Shown in pieces: positions 35,891 to 44,034 of a stretch of DNA of 64,000 nucleotides. The position numbers and the translations under genes are program-made. The notes under the pieces are model-generated. The model saw nothing but the letters and a program-made list of their open reading frames with translations. It ran no database searches and had not been told where the DNA came from. The DNA is from JANQEU01 sp965242805 (GTDB taxonomy: Bacteria; Bacteroidota; Bacteroidia; Cytophagales; Cyclobacteriaceae), in assembly GCA_965242805.1 (NCBI GenBank), contig CBDETD010000002.1, positions 2,542,001 through 2,606,000 on the forward strand, given 5' to 3'. Positions within the stretch are counted from its first letter, which is position 1; the number at the start of each line of letters is the position of its first letter.

Positions 35891-36350
35891 TGTAAAAAAG
35901 TTTAAGGGTAATTACTTAATTGATTTAGTTATTAAATGATTCTAAACTAAGACTTGATACAGGCTCAAAGGAAATGTTTTCGACCAATCTTGTCGGGACA
36001 AAGATCAATTCGGTTTGGTGACCATTGAGCTGGCATAATAGCAAGTTCGAGCAAATTTGCACAAAGAAATTCAAAATATTGATAAATAAAGTATTTATTG
36101 AATTATTCCGATTTTTCCCAGTGTTAGGTATTAGGTGTTCTCTTGAATCTTCTATGAGACCCCTTTTATCTGTATTTGGTTGAATGCTAAGAACGAAAAA
36201 AACTGTTTTTCATTGTTGTTTTCGGTAAAAGAACACTAATTTCTGCCCCGAATTCAATTAGGCAATTTTCCTTGTTCTAATTGCGTTTTTAAAAAAATAT
36301 CTCATTTTTGTATAATAGTAGTACCGCTTAATCCTAAAGTCTAGAAAATT
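35891..36350. other. Long A/T-rich intergenic region between divergent genes
   Basis: 460 bases between the lipoprotein gene (minus) and the zinc-ribbon gene (plus). No gene, tRNA or clear terminator seen. A weak dyad lies around 36195-36227 (CGAAAAAAAC...GTTTTCG). Promoters for both genes should be here; TATAAT at 36311-36316 is the nearest AT-rich box to the plus gene. Confidence 0.5.
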
Positions 36351-37085
36351 ATGACTAGTAGAATATCAGATGAACTCCTTGCTACGTGGAATCAATACGC
36401 TTTTTATTTCGCTGTAGCTATAGCGGCAGTGGGTGTACTGATCTTAATAGGACATTATTTAAAGCTTCTCACCACAAGAGACTTCAAAGCCAGATATGAT
36501 TATATCAATATGCATGAGATCAACCTGTTATGGTATGGTTTCCTCTGTATCGTAATCGGGGTAACATTATATGTAAACACACTTTGGGATTCCCGAACCT
36601 GGATATGGTTCTTTGTTGTGTTGTTTGTGAGTGCCATGATGGCTATGATCCTGGGAGTCGTTGTTCAAAATGTACTGAAATTCTACTATCCATTTTACAT
36701 CGAGAAAAGATTAAAGAAACTCAGATTCGCTCCAAGGATTTCACCTGACGGTAGGAAAATGAAATTGTTGAGTGAAGAGGAAGAAGATGTGTACCTTGAT
36801 GAAGGTATGCAGGCAGAAGAGGATGCGTTTTCCGTTGATTACGATGTATGGATCGATGAGACAAGTGGTTATACAAAAATTGAAAAGTACAACGGTCGAC
36901 TTCATGCATTGGAGTGCCCTGAGTGTAACTATCAGACATTGAAAGTGGATCGTGAAGAGGTTATCCAACCTGCCACAGAATCCGAAGAAGGTGAACTAAT
37001 GAAATATTACACCTGTGGATATTGTGGTCATAAAGAAAAGAAATCATTTAAGATCGCAAAACTTAGTCAGGGAGAGCCTGCTTAA
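36351..37085 (+). CDS. Membrane protein with C-terminal zinc ribbon
   Basis: 244 residues. Three membrane helices at about 13-38, 60-81 and 84-108, then a charged cytoplasmic domain (115-185, rich in Glu/Asp) and a zinc ribbon with four cysteines: C189-x2-C192 and C222-x2-C225. I do not recognise the family. Possibly a membrane-linked nucleic-acid or protein-binding factor; no function should be assigned. Followed by a terminator, so monocistronic. Confidence 0.85.
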   Translation: MTSRISDELLATWNQYAFYFAVAIAAVGVLILIGHYLKLLTTRDFKARYDYINMHEINLLWYGFLCIVIGVTLYVNTLWDSRTWIWFFVVLFVSAMMAMILGVVVQNVLKFYYPFYIEKRLKKLRFAPRISPDGRKMKLLSEEEEDVYLDEGMQAEEDAFSVDYDVWIDETSGYTKIEKYNGRLHALECPECNYQTLKVDREEVIQPATESEEGELMKYYTCGYCGHKEKKSFKIAKLSQGEPA

Positions 37086-37108
37086 CAACGGAAATAAAAG
37101 AATTTTGA

Positions 37109-37135
37109 AACCCTGCCCATCAGCGGGGTTTTTTA
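37109..37135 (+). terminator. Terminator of the zinc-ribbon gene
   Basis: AACCCTGC-CCATCA-GCGGGGTT hairpin with one G-T pair, then TTTTTT. The convergent dehydrogenase stop codon follows at 37140. Confidence 0.9.
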
Positions 37136-37139
37136 ATGC

Positions 37140-38576
37140 CTATTGTTTGATACAAATGTTTTGAGGTTCTGAAAAGAATCGCAATGCTTCTTCGCCACCT
37201 TCTCTACCTACTCCAGAGTTCTTCATTCCACCAAAAGGAGTTCTCAGATCTCTTAACATCCAGCAATTCACCCAGATTATTCCGGATTTGATACTATGGG
37301 CAACACGATGAGCCTTCTTCAGATCATTTGTCCAAATTGAGCATGCGAGTCCATATTCGGTAGAATTGGCTATTTCTACCGCTTCATTCTCATTACTAAA
37401 TGGTAACAAGGTAACAACCGGACCAAATACTTCCTCCTGATTGATGGTACATGAATGATCCAATCCCTCAATAATGGTAGGTTGATAAAAATACCCTTTC
37501 ATACCATTTGGGGAGAATTCATTGCCTCCAGCCAGTATTTCACCACCATCTTCCTTCGCTCCCTGCACGTAGCTTTTAATTTTATTAAGGTGATCCTCTG
37601 AGATAACCGCCCCAAATTCAGTTTCAGGATCACCCGGGTCACCCATTTTCATCTCGTTTAAGGCCTCTAAGAATCTTTCTTTGAATGCATCGTAGATAGA
37701 TTTTTCAATTAGTATTCTGGACCCACATAGACAAATTTCCCCCTGATTACGGAAAGAACTCATGATGCTCACCCGGACAGCTTCATTCAGATCGCAGTCT
37801 GCAAATACTATATTTGGATTTTTACCTCCGAGCTCCAATGACACCTTCTTAAAGTTTTCAGCGGCAATCTTTCCAATGGTCCTTCCCGTTGAAGTGCCAC
37901 CAGTAAAGGAAATTGCTTTGACCGAGGGATGCGCAACGATCGACTTCCCAACATTTACTCCTTTCCCGTGAAGGATATTTAAGACTCCCTTGGGTAAACC
38001 AGCCTTGTTAGCCAGATCCCCAAGTATAAATGCAGTCATCGGTGTGATCTCCGAAGGCTTCCCGATGACACAATTTCCCATCGCCAGTGCTGGAGCAATT
38101 TTCCATGTAAAAAGATAAAGCGGTAAATTCCATGGAGATATACACCCCACAATACCGATAGGTGCACGTCTTGTATAATTGACAGCCACACCTTCCATGA
38201 TGTGTGCTTCTGATGAAAAATTGACTATGGCTGATGCAAAAAAACGAAAATTAGCTGCAGCCCGAGGGATGTCCACTTCCGTCGCAAGGCTGATTGGTTT
38301 TCCTGTGTCTCTTGATTCCGCCTTTGCAAGCATTTCCAGGTTCTCTTCAATAACATCAGCTAATCGATGTAGAATACCACTCCTTTTTTCAATAGGCATC
38401 CCGCTCCATCCTGGAAAGGCATTATGGGCAGCAGATACTGCGGTATCCACATCATCGGGTCCTGAATCGCTTATCTGACCATAAACTTTCCCAGTGGCCG
38501 GTTCATAATTTTTGATGTAGTCACCGGTCGCAGGCTCACAAAACTTACCGTTGATATAGTTAAGGACCTTTTCCAT
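37140..38576 (-). CDS. 2-aminomuconate-6-semialdehyde dehydrogenase-like (ALDH8 type)
   Basis: Oxidises 2-aminomuconate semialdehyde to 2-aminomuconate, a late step of tryptophan breakdown by the kynurenine route. Catalytic Cys282 in NQGEICLCGSR, base Glu248 in LELGGKNP, substrate-site Arg111 in NFRFFAS and Asn150 in ISPWNLPLYLF. The C-terminal WMLRDLRTPFGGMKNSGVGR is typical of the AMSDH subgroup. It overlaps the SDR gene by 1 base (same operon) and lies opposite haao-kynU-kmo. The ACMSD that would supply its substrate is not in the window. Confidence 0.92.
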   Translation of the reverse strand: MEKVLNYINGKFCEPATGDYIKNYEPATGKVYGQISDSGPDDVDTAVSAAHNAFPGWSGMPIEKRSGILHRLADVIEENLEMLAKAESRDTGKPISLATEVDIPRAAANFRFFASAIVNFSSEAHIMEGVAVNYTRRAPIGIVGCISPWNLPLYLFTWKIAPALAMGNCVIGKPSEITPMTAFILGDLANKAGLPKGVLNILHGKGVNVGKSIVAHPSVKAISFTGGTSTGRTIGKIAAENFKKVSLELGGKNPNIVFADCDLNEAVRVSIMSSFRNQGEICLCGSRILIEKSIYDAFKERFLEALNEMKMGDPGDPETEFGAVISEDHLNKIKSYVQGAKEDGGEILAGGNEFSPNGMKGYFYQPTIIEGLDHSCTINQEEVFGPVVTLLPFSNENEAVEIANSTEYGLACSIWTNDLKKAHRVAHSIKSGIIWVNCWMLRDLRTPFGGMKNSGVGREGGEEALRFFSEPQNICIKQ

Positions 38577-39349
38577 TAAATACTCCCTGTCCTTCCACCG
38601 TCTACAGGAATATTTATACCATTTATATATCCCGCTTGTTCAGAACACAAGAACGCGACCATTGCACCTATTTCTTCTGGTTTTCCAAATCTTCTGGCTG
38701 GAACAGACATCTTCATGTTGTTTTCGACTTCTTCTTCACTTATACCTTTCTTCTCCGCAGTATCAATAATAATGGCTTTTAATCTCTGTGTTTCGATAGG
38801 ACCTGGTAAGATATTATTTACTGTAATCCCGAATTGAGCAATCTCGTTTGAAAGGGTTTTGGACCAGGAAGCCATTGCCCCTCTGACAGTGTTGCTAACC
38901 CCCAATCCCTGGATCGGTATCCTGACAGATGTAGAAATGACATTAATGATCCTGCCGTAACCTTGAGATTTCATAGTTGGTAACACACATTGCATGAGAT
39001 GATGACTGCTTTTGAGATGCATTGATATGGCTGTATCAAAATCATTCCAATCTGCATCTTTCACCAATCCAGGAGATGGTCCACCGGAATTATTTATAAG
39101 GATGTGAAATTCACCTGATCTTATATTATCGGTCAATGATGATAAATCTGCAAAATCTGCAAAATCTGCAACTAGGTAATCGTGCCCCACTCCGGAAAGA
39201 GTAGATAATGCCTTTTTAAGGGAATCCTCGGATCTCGCTAAGAGTGTAACTCTAACGTCTTCATCTGCTAGTGATTGCGCGATAGCCAGCCCAATTCCTT
39301 GAGTACTCCCGCATACAAGAGCATGTTTTCCTTCCAGGTTTAAGTTCAT
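38576..39349 (-). CDS. SDR-family oxidoreductase in the kynurenine cluster
   Basis: 257 residues, short-chain dehydrogenase. Rossmann motif VCGSTQGIGLAIA near 14-26 (TGxxxGIG variant with Cys-Gly), NNSGGPSPG, Ser/Tyr/Lys region replaced in part: INVISTSVRIP and a VSNTVRGAMASW segment where the usual YxxxK stands, so the classical Tyr-Lys pair is absent. The C-terminal GYINGINIPVDGGRTGSI is canonical. It is translationally coupled to the dehydrogenase gene. Its pathway role is unknown; the altered YxxxK makes ordinary oxidoreductase activity doubtful. Confidence 0.85.
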   Translation of the reverse strand: MNLNLEGKHALVCGSTQGIGLAIAQSLADEDVRVTLLARSEDSLKKALSTLSGVGHDYLVADFADFADLSSLTDNIRSGEFHILINNSGGPSPGLVKDADWNDFDTAISMHLKSSHHLMQCVLPTMKSQGYGRIINVISTSVRIPIQGLGVSNTVRGAMASWSKTLSNEIAQFGITVNNILPGPIETQRLKAIIIDTAEKKGISEEEVENNMKMSVPARRFGKPEEIGAMVAFLCSEQAGYINGINIPVDGGRTGSI

Positions 39350-39400
39350 TAAATCTTAATTATTTTTACCGATAAAGGTATTCATAAACAACAAATTGAG

Positions 39401-39931
39401 ATGGCCATAAAAAGACCGTTTAATCTTCAGGAATGGATAGACAATAACCGGGATATACTCAAACCTCCCGTTGGAAATAAAAACCTGTACCATGAAGCAG
39501 GTGATTACATTGTTATGATCGTTGGAGGACCTAATGCAAGAAAAGATTATCACTATAATGAGACGGAGGAATTGTTTTATCAATTGGAAGGGGATATCAA
39601 TGTAAGGATCCAGGAAGATGGAAAAGCTGTAGACATTCCCATAAAGGCTGGGGAAATGTTCTTACTACCCGGCCGGATTCCCCACTCTCCGATGCGAAGT
39701 GAAGGATCCGTTGGGCTGGTCATTGAAAGAAAAAGAGAACCGGACCACCAGGATGGACTCATGTGGTTCTGTGATAGTTGCAATCACAAGCTACATGATA
39801 CTTATTTTCATCTCACAAACATCGAAAAAGACTTCCTGCCCAGGTTTAAGGAATACTATACATCAGAGGAGAAAAGAACCTGCACCAATTGTGGTCAGGT
39901 CATGGAAACAGATCCCAGGTTTGTTGGTTAA
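39401..39931 (+). CDS. 3-hydroxyanthranilate 3,4-dioxygenase
   Basis: Iron-dependent ring opening of 3-hydroxyanthranilate to 2-amino-3-carboxymuconate semialdehyde. Cupin metal ligands His51, Glu57 and His95 and the substrate Arg99 match the family. A C-terminal rubredoxin-like iron site is given by Cys124, Cys127, Cys161 and Cys164, as in bacterial enzymes of this length. Six bases precede kynU, and the genes form one operon. The product can become quinolinate for NAD or be sent to the aminomuconate route. Confidence 0.96.
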   Translation: MAIKRPFNLQEWIDNNRDILKPPVGNKNLYHEAGDYIVMIVGGPNARKDYHYNETEELFYQLEGDINVRIQEDGKAVDIPIKAGEMFLLPGRIPHSPMRSEGSVGLVIERKREPDHQDGLMWFCDSCNHKLHDTYFHLTNIEKDFLPRFKEYYTSEEKRTCTNCGQVMETDPRFVG

Positions 39932-39937
39932 CAGGTA

Positions 39938-41212
39938 ATGCAATACGAAAACTCGATCGAGTTTGCCAGATCGCTTGATCAAAAAGACCCACTAAAAGCT
40001 TACAGAGAAAGATTTCATATTCCGGATAAGTATGGAAAACCTGTAATTTACTTTTGTGGCAATTCTCTAGGTCTTCAACCCAAGTCAACGCCTCAGTTTG
40101 TAGATACTGAATTACAAAAGTGGAAAGATCTGGCGGTGGAAGGTCATTTTACAGAACCTAATCCATGGGTTGAATACCATAAACTAGGCAAATCCGCATT
40201 TGCTTCCATGGTGGGAGCCAAAGAAAGTGAAGTTGTAGCCATGAATAACCTCACTACTAATTTGCACTTGATGCTGGCTTCTTTTTACCAACCAACAGGG
40301 AGCCGGAAAAAGATCATGATTGAGAAAGGGGCATTTCCTTCCGATCATTTTGCAATATCCAGTCATATGCAGATGAAAGGAGTCGATCCCGAAAAGGATC
40401 TGATCGAATTGGATATCCCTAAAAATGGCTACCTGTCCAATGAAACTATTACCAGGGCAATACATTCTGCTGGGGATGAATTGGCTTTGGTCATGTTACC
40501 CGGTGTACAATACTATACAGGGCAATTTTTTGATATGAGAACCATTACAAAGGAAGCTCATAAAGTGGGGGCCATGGCAGGATGGGACCTTGCCCATGCA
40601 ATCGGTAATGTCCCTATGTCTTTGCATGATGACAATATAGATTTCGCAGTCTGGTGCACATACAAGTATCTCAACGCAGGTCCAGGGGCTGTGGCGGGTG
40701 CTTTTGTTCATGATAAACATGGCCTTGACACGAATTACCCAAGATTATCCGGATGGTGGGGTCAAAACGAATCGATCCGATTCAAAATGGAAAATAAATT
40801 CGAAGCAATGCCCGGAATCGATGGATGGATGCTTTCAAATATCAATATTTTATCCAATGCTGCCTTACAATCTTCACTTTCAATCTTTGAAAAGACAGGA
40901 ATGGAAGCACTTCGTGAAAAAAGCATTGCGCTCACCGGACTCCTGGAATTCCTGATCAATTCATCTTCAAGGCTTTCCTCAATAGTTTCGATTTTGACAC
41001 CCAAAAATGCTCATGAAAGAGGCTGCCAATTGTCCTTATTCTTTTCCAAATTTGGTAGGGAGATATTTGATGCATTGACAGAAAATGGTGTGATCATGGA
41101 CTGGAGAGAGCCCAATGTTATCAGAGTAGCTCCCACCCCACTGTACAATACATATGAGGAAGTTTTTCAGTTTGTTGACCTTTGTAATCAAATAATCGAT
41201 GGGATTGAATAA
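39938..41212 (+). CDS. kynU: Kynureninase
   Basis: PLP enzyme that converts 3-hydroxykynurenine to 3-hydroxyanthranilate plus alanine. 424 residues. Fold-type I signatures: YFCGNSLGLQPKS near the N-terminus, AGWDLAHAIGNVP with the PLP-binding Asp, and the Schiff-base Lys in WCTYKYLNAGPGAVAGAFVH. The C-terminal INVIRVAPTPLYN pattern is seen as NVIRVAPTPLYN. It overlaps kmo by 14 bases. Confidence 0.96.
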   Translation: MQYENSIEFARSLDQKDPLKAYRERFHIPDKYGKPVIYFCGNSLGLQPKSTPQFVDTELQKWKDLAVEGHFTEPNPWVEYHKLGKSAFASMVGAKESEVVAMNNLTTNLHLMLASFYQPTGSRKKIMIEKGAFPSDHFAISSHMQMKGVDPEKDLIELDIPKNGYLSNETITRAIHSAGDELALVMLPGVQYYTGQFFDMRTITKEAHKVGAMAGWDLAHAIGNVPMSLHDDNIDFAVWCTYKYLNAGPGAVAGAFVHDKHGLDTNYPRLSGWWGQNESIRFKMENKFEAMPGIDGWMLSNINILSNAALQSSLSIFEKTGMEALREKSIALTGLLEFLINSSSRLSSIVSILTPKNAHERGCQLSLFFSKFGREIFDALTENGVIMDWREPNVIRVAPTPLYNTYEEVFQFVDLCNQIIDGIE

Positions 41213-42530
41213 CTCCGATCAAAACATAATCATTGCAGGAGCTGGATTGGCCGGGTCTCTGTTATCTCTGATGATGCGTCAATCTGGTTTCAAAATTGAT
41301 GTCTACGAAAAGAGAGTTGATCCCAGATTTTCCCGCATTCCAGAGGGACGATCTATAAATCTCGCTCTGAGTCATCGAGGAATTCAGGCGCTGAAAATGG
41401 CTAATGTTTTTGATCATCTTTCAGGGGATATAATTCCAATGAAAGGGAGAATGATCCATGACCTGAAAGGCGAGACCGTGTTCCAGCCATATGGCAAAGA
41501 AGGACAGCATATTAACTCAATCTCAAGAAATGAACTCAATAAGGCCCTGATCCAGGAAGCTGAAAATGCAGGAGTTAAATTTCATTTTGGATATAAATGT
41601 GAAAGAGTTGATTTGGATTCTACCGCCATGGTGGTCTATCACAATGGCAAATACGAGTCAATCCAGAGTGATGGAATGATTGGAACTGATGGTGCATTTT
41701 CGGCCGTTAGGAAAGCATTTCAATCCCGAGACAGATTTAATTTTCAGCAAGAATATATTGGACATGGTTATAAGGAATTGGCAATGCCACCAAAAAATGG
41801 GGATTTCGCTATGGAACCAAATTATTTGCATATTTGGCCGAGGGGAAATTTCATGCTTATTGCTCTTCCAAATCCAGATAAGACCTTCACATGCACTTTG
41901 TTTCTTTCCTTTGAGGGTGAAGTATCTTTCGAAAATCTGACCGATAGTTCGGCAATTGAATCTTTCTTTACCACGTATTTCCAGGACGCACTGGGCCTGA
42001 TCCCTGATCTACTCACACAATTTACTAAAAATCCCACGTCTTCCTTGGTCACCATACGATGTGATCCTTGGCATTACAAAAACTCTTTAATCCTTGGTGA
42101 CGCTGCCCATGCTATTGTCCCTTTTTATGGACAGGGAATGAATGCAGCTTTTGAGGATTGCAGAATTTTCATGGAAATGGGTAGAGATATGGGATTTGAA
42201 TGGGCAAAATGGATATCACGCTTTTCGTCTGAAAGAAAAAAAGATGCAGATGCTATCGCTGATCTGGCTTTGAGAAATTTTGTTGAAATGAGGGACCAGG
42301 TGGCGGATGATAAGTTTCTCGAAAGAAAGAAGATCGACGCAGAGCTTCATGAACGATACGGGAACTCCTGGATCCCCATGTACAGTCTAGTGACATTTTC
42401 GGACGTTCCCTACCACAAGGCACTTGCCCAGGGATTGACCCAGGAAAAAGCCCTGATCAAAGCGCAACAAAGAAACTATATGGGGGACTATGATAAGATC
42501 TATGAAGACGCTATGAAATCTTCTAATTAG
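41199..42530 (+). CDS. kmo: Kynurenine 3-monooxygenase
   Basis: FAD monooxygenase hydroxylating kynurenine with NADPH and oxygen. 443 residues. FAD-binding IIAGAGLAGSLLSLMMRQSG at about 11-30, RSINLALSHRG, and GDAAHAIVPFYGQGMNAAFEDC near 300. The start lies 14 bases inside kynU, so the genes are coupled. The 3' end overlaps the convergent transglycosylase gene by 8 bases. Tryptophan dioxygenase and formamidase are not in the window. Confidence 0.95.
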   Translation: MGLNNSDQNIIIAGAGLAGSLLSLMMRQSGFKIDVYEKRVDPRFSRIPEGRSINLALSHRGIQALKMANVFDHLSGDIIPMKGRMIHDLKGETVFQPYGKEGQHINSISRNELNKALIQEAENAGVKFHFGYKCERVDLDSTAMVVYHNGKYESIQSDGMIGTDGAFSAVRKAFQSRDRFNFQQEYIGHGYKELAMPPKNGDFAMEPNYLHIWPRGNFMLIALPNPDKTFTCTLFLSFEGEVSFENLTDSSAIESFFTTYFQDALGLIPDLLTQFTKNPTSSLVTIRCDPWHYKNSLILGDAAHAIVPFYGQGMNAAFEDCRIFMEMGRDMGFEWAKWISRFSSERKKDADAIADLALRNFVEMRDQVADDKFLERKKIDAELHERYGNSWIPMYSLVTFSDVPYHKALAQGLTQEKALIKAQQRNYMGDYDKIYEDAMKSSN

Positions 42531-44025
42531 TGAATGCTACCTGTACAGAGTCCACGCCTGTGCCTAAATCCGGATAAATGACCTTATAATTTTCATAGGT
42601 TTCCAGGATCACCTCTACATACTGAACAGGTTCGATACCCCGACAATATCCAAACTCCACCACTTCATCATTATAATAAGCAGGTCTGGATTTTTTGATC
42701 AGGTACTGCGCAACATTCTCCCATAGGTTTGGATCTTCATTGTACTTTGCTGCCAATCGCCTCGCATCAAATACATGACCGTGTCCAACATTGTACGAAG
42801 CCATTACAAATTTGGACCTCTCCTCTTCATCATTGATTAGTTTGTTCCAGCGCTCCTCCAGCCACTGAAGATGTAAGACAGCGGCTTTGAGATTCTCTCG
42901 TGGATCTTCCAGGTTTGTAATGTTGTGCTCCCGAGCTGTTACCGGAAGTACCTGCATCAACCCAATCGCCCCTGCCCATGATTTAGCTTTGGGATCAAAT
43001 CTTGATTCCTTAAATATTTGCGCCGCGAGTAACCTCCAATCCCAACTAAGTTCGGCCGCTGCTAATTTTATAAGGCTATCATAGGGAGATATCTTACCCC
43101 CTCCTGTTGATGAGAACTCACTCCTCCTCCTCATCTTGCTTGATTTGGAACTTCTGAAATATTTATTGTAGATCACATAATAATCAGGTTTCTTTCTCAT
43201 GTCCTGGATCCAGGAATCCAATACGGCTTTCAGGCTGTCAGAATTTCGTCGGAGACCCCAGGCAATCCTTTGTGAAAAACTTACCGGTGTCTTAATATCA
43301 AGATTGCCAAAATAGGTAGAATTAACCATGGCAATGTCTTCCTCCACAACAGTGAAATCTATTAAACCTTCAGATACTTTTCGGATTATTTCTTCAGTTT
43401 CAACTTCTGGAAACTCCTCTATAATTAGAATATCTCCCCCGATTTCCTCGGAAAGATTCTGCAATCTGGAAACATACGAAGACTGGTATCTTACATTGAC
43501 TTCCCTTCCGATCAGTTCGACAGGATCACGAACCATTTGAGCTTCAATTTCATGGAGCTTCAATTGTCTCCAATTGTCTGGTTTCCTCTGTACAAGAACC
43601 AGTCTTACCAGGTTATGATGCTCAGTAAATTTAATCCTGTTCTTTCTTTGCTTGGTGATCGTCAGATTGTAGGCCATAATGTCGCCTTCACCTTTGTTCA
43701 ACTTTTCAAAGGCTTCCTCAAGGTTTGTGACAATACTGATACGAAGTCCAAGATCATGATCCTCCGTAAATCTTTTTAGCAATTCATATTCATAACCCAT
43801 TGTTTCTCCCCGATACAGAAATAGCCCGGTGCTACTATTATCTATCAGAGCAATGAGGTATCCACGTTCTTTGATGCTATCAAAGTCAAAGTTGACCACT
43901 TCCTCCCGTTGGTAATCTGATTTCTCACTGATCTCCGGGTTTGATGGCCGGCAGCTAAAAAGAAAAATAAATAGCAGATTAACTGTGAATGAAAGTATCC
44001 TTAGCCAGTGAATTGCTTGACCCAA
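42523..44025 (-). CDS. MltF-like lytic transglycosylase with solute-binding domain, lipoprotein
   Basis: 500 residues. Signal ending FLFSC (Cys25) indicates a lipoprotein. Residues about 50-290 form a family-3 solute-binding domain (GYLIALIDNSSTGLFLYRG, then YELLKRFTEDH); residues about 320-460 are a lysozyme-like SLT domain with catalytic Glu in FKESRFDPKAKSWAGAIG. MltF-type proteins cleave peptidoglycan between MurNAc and GlcNAc, and the N-terminal domain can regulate activity by binding muropeptides. It lies 9 bases downstream of dxs. Confidence 0.93.
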   Translation of the reverse strand: MGQAIHWLRILSFTVNLLFIFLFSCRPSNPEISEKSDYQREEVVNFDFDSIKERGYLIALIDNSSTGLFLYRGETMGYEYELLKRFTEDHDLGLRISIVTNLEEAFEKLNKGEGDIMAYNLTITKQRKNRIKFTEHHNLVRLVLVQRKPDNWRQLKLHEIEAQMVRDPVELIGREVNVRYQSSYVSRLQNLSEEIGGDILIIEEFPEVETEEIIRKVSEGLIDFTVVEEDIAMVNSTYFGNLDIKTPVSFSQRIAWGLRRNSDSLKAVLDSWIQDMRKKPDYYVIYNKYFRSSKSSKMRRRSEFSSTGGGKISPYDSLIKLAAAELSWDWRLLAAQIFKESRFDPKAKSWAGAIGLMQVLPVTAREHNITNLEDPRENLKAAVLHLQWLEERWNKLINDEEERSKFVMASYNVGHGHVFDARRLAAKYNEDPNLWENVAQYLIKKSRPAYYNDEVVEFGYCRGIEPVQYVEVILETYENYKVIYPDLGTGVDSVQVAFTN

Positions 44026-44034
44026 AATTATGAG

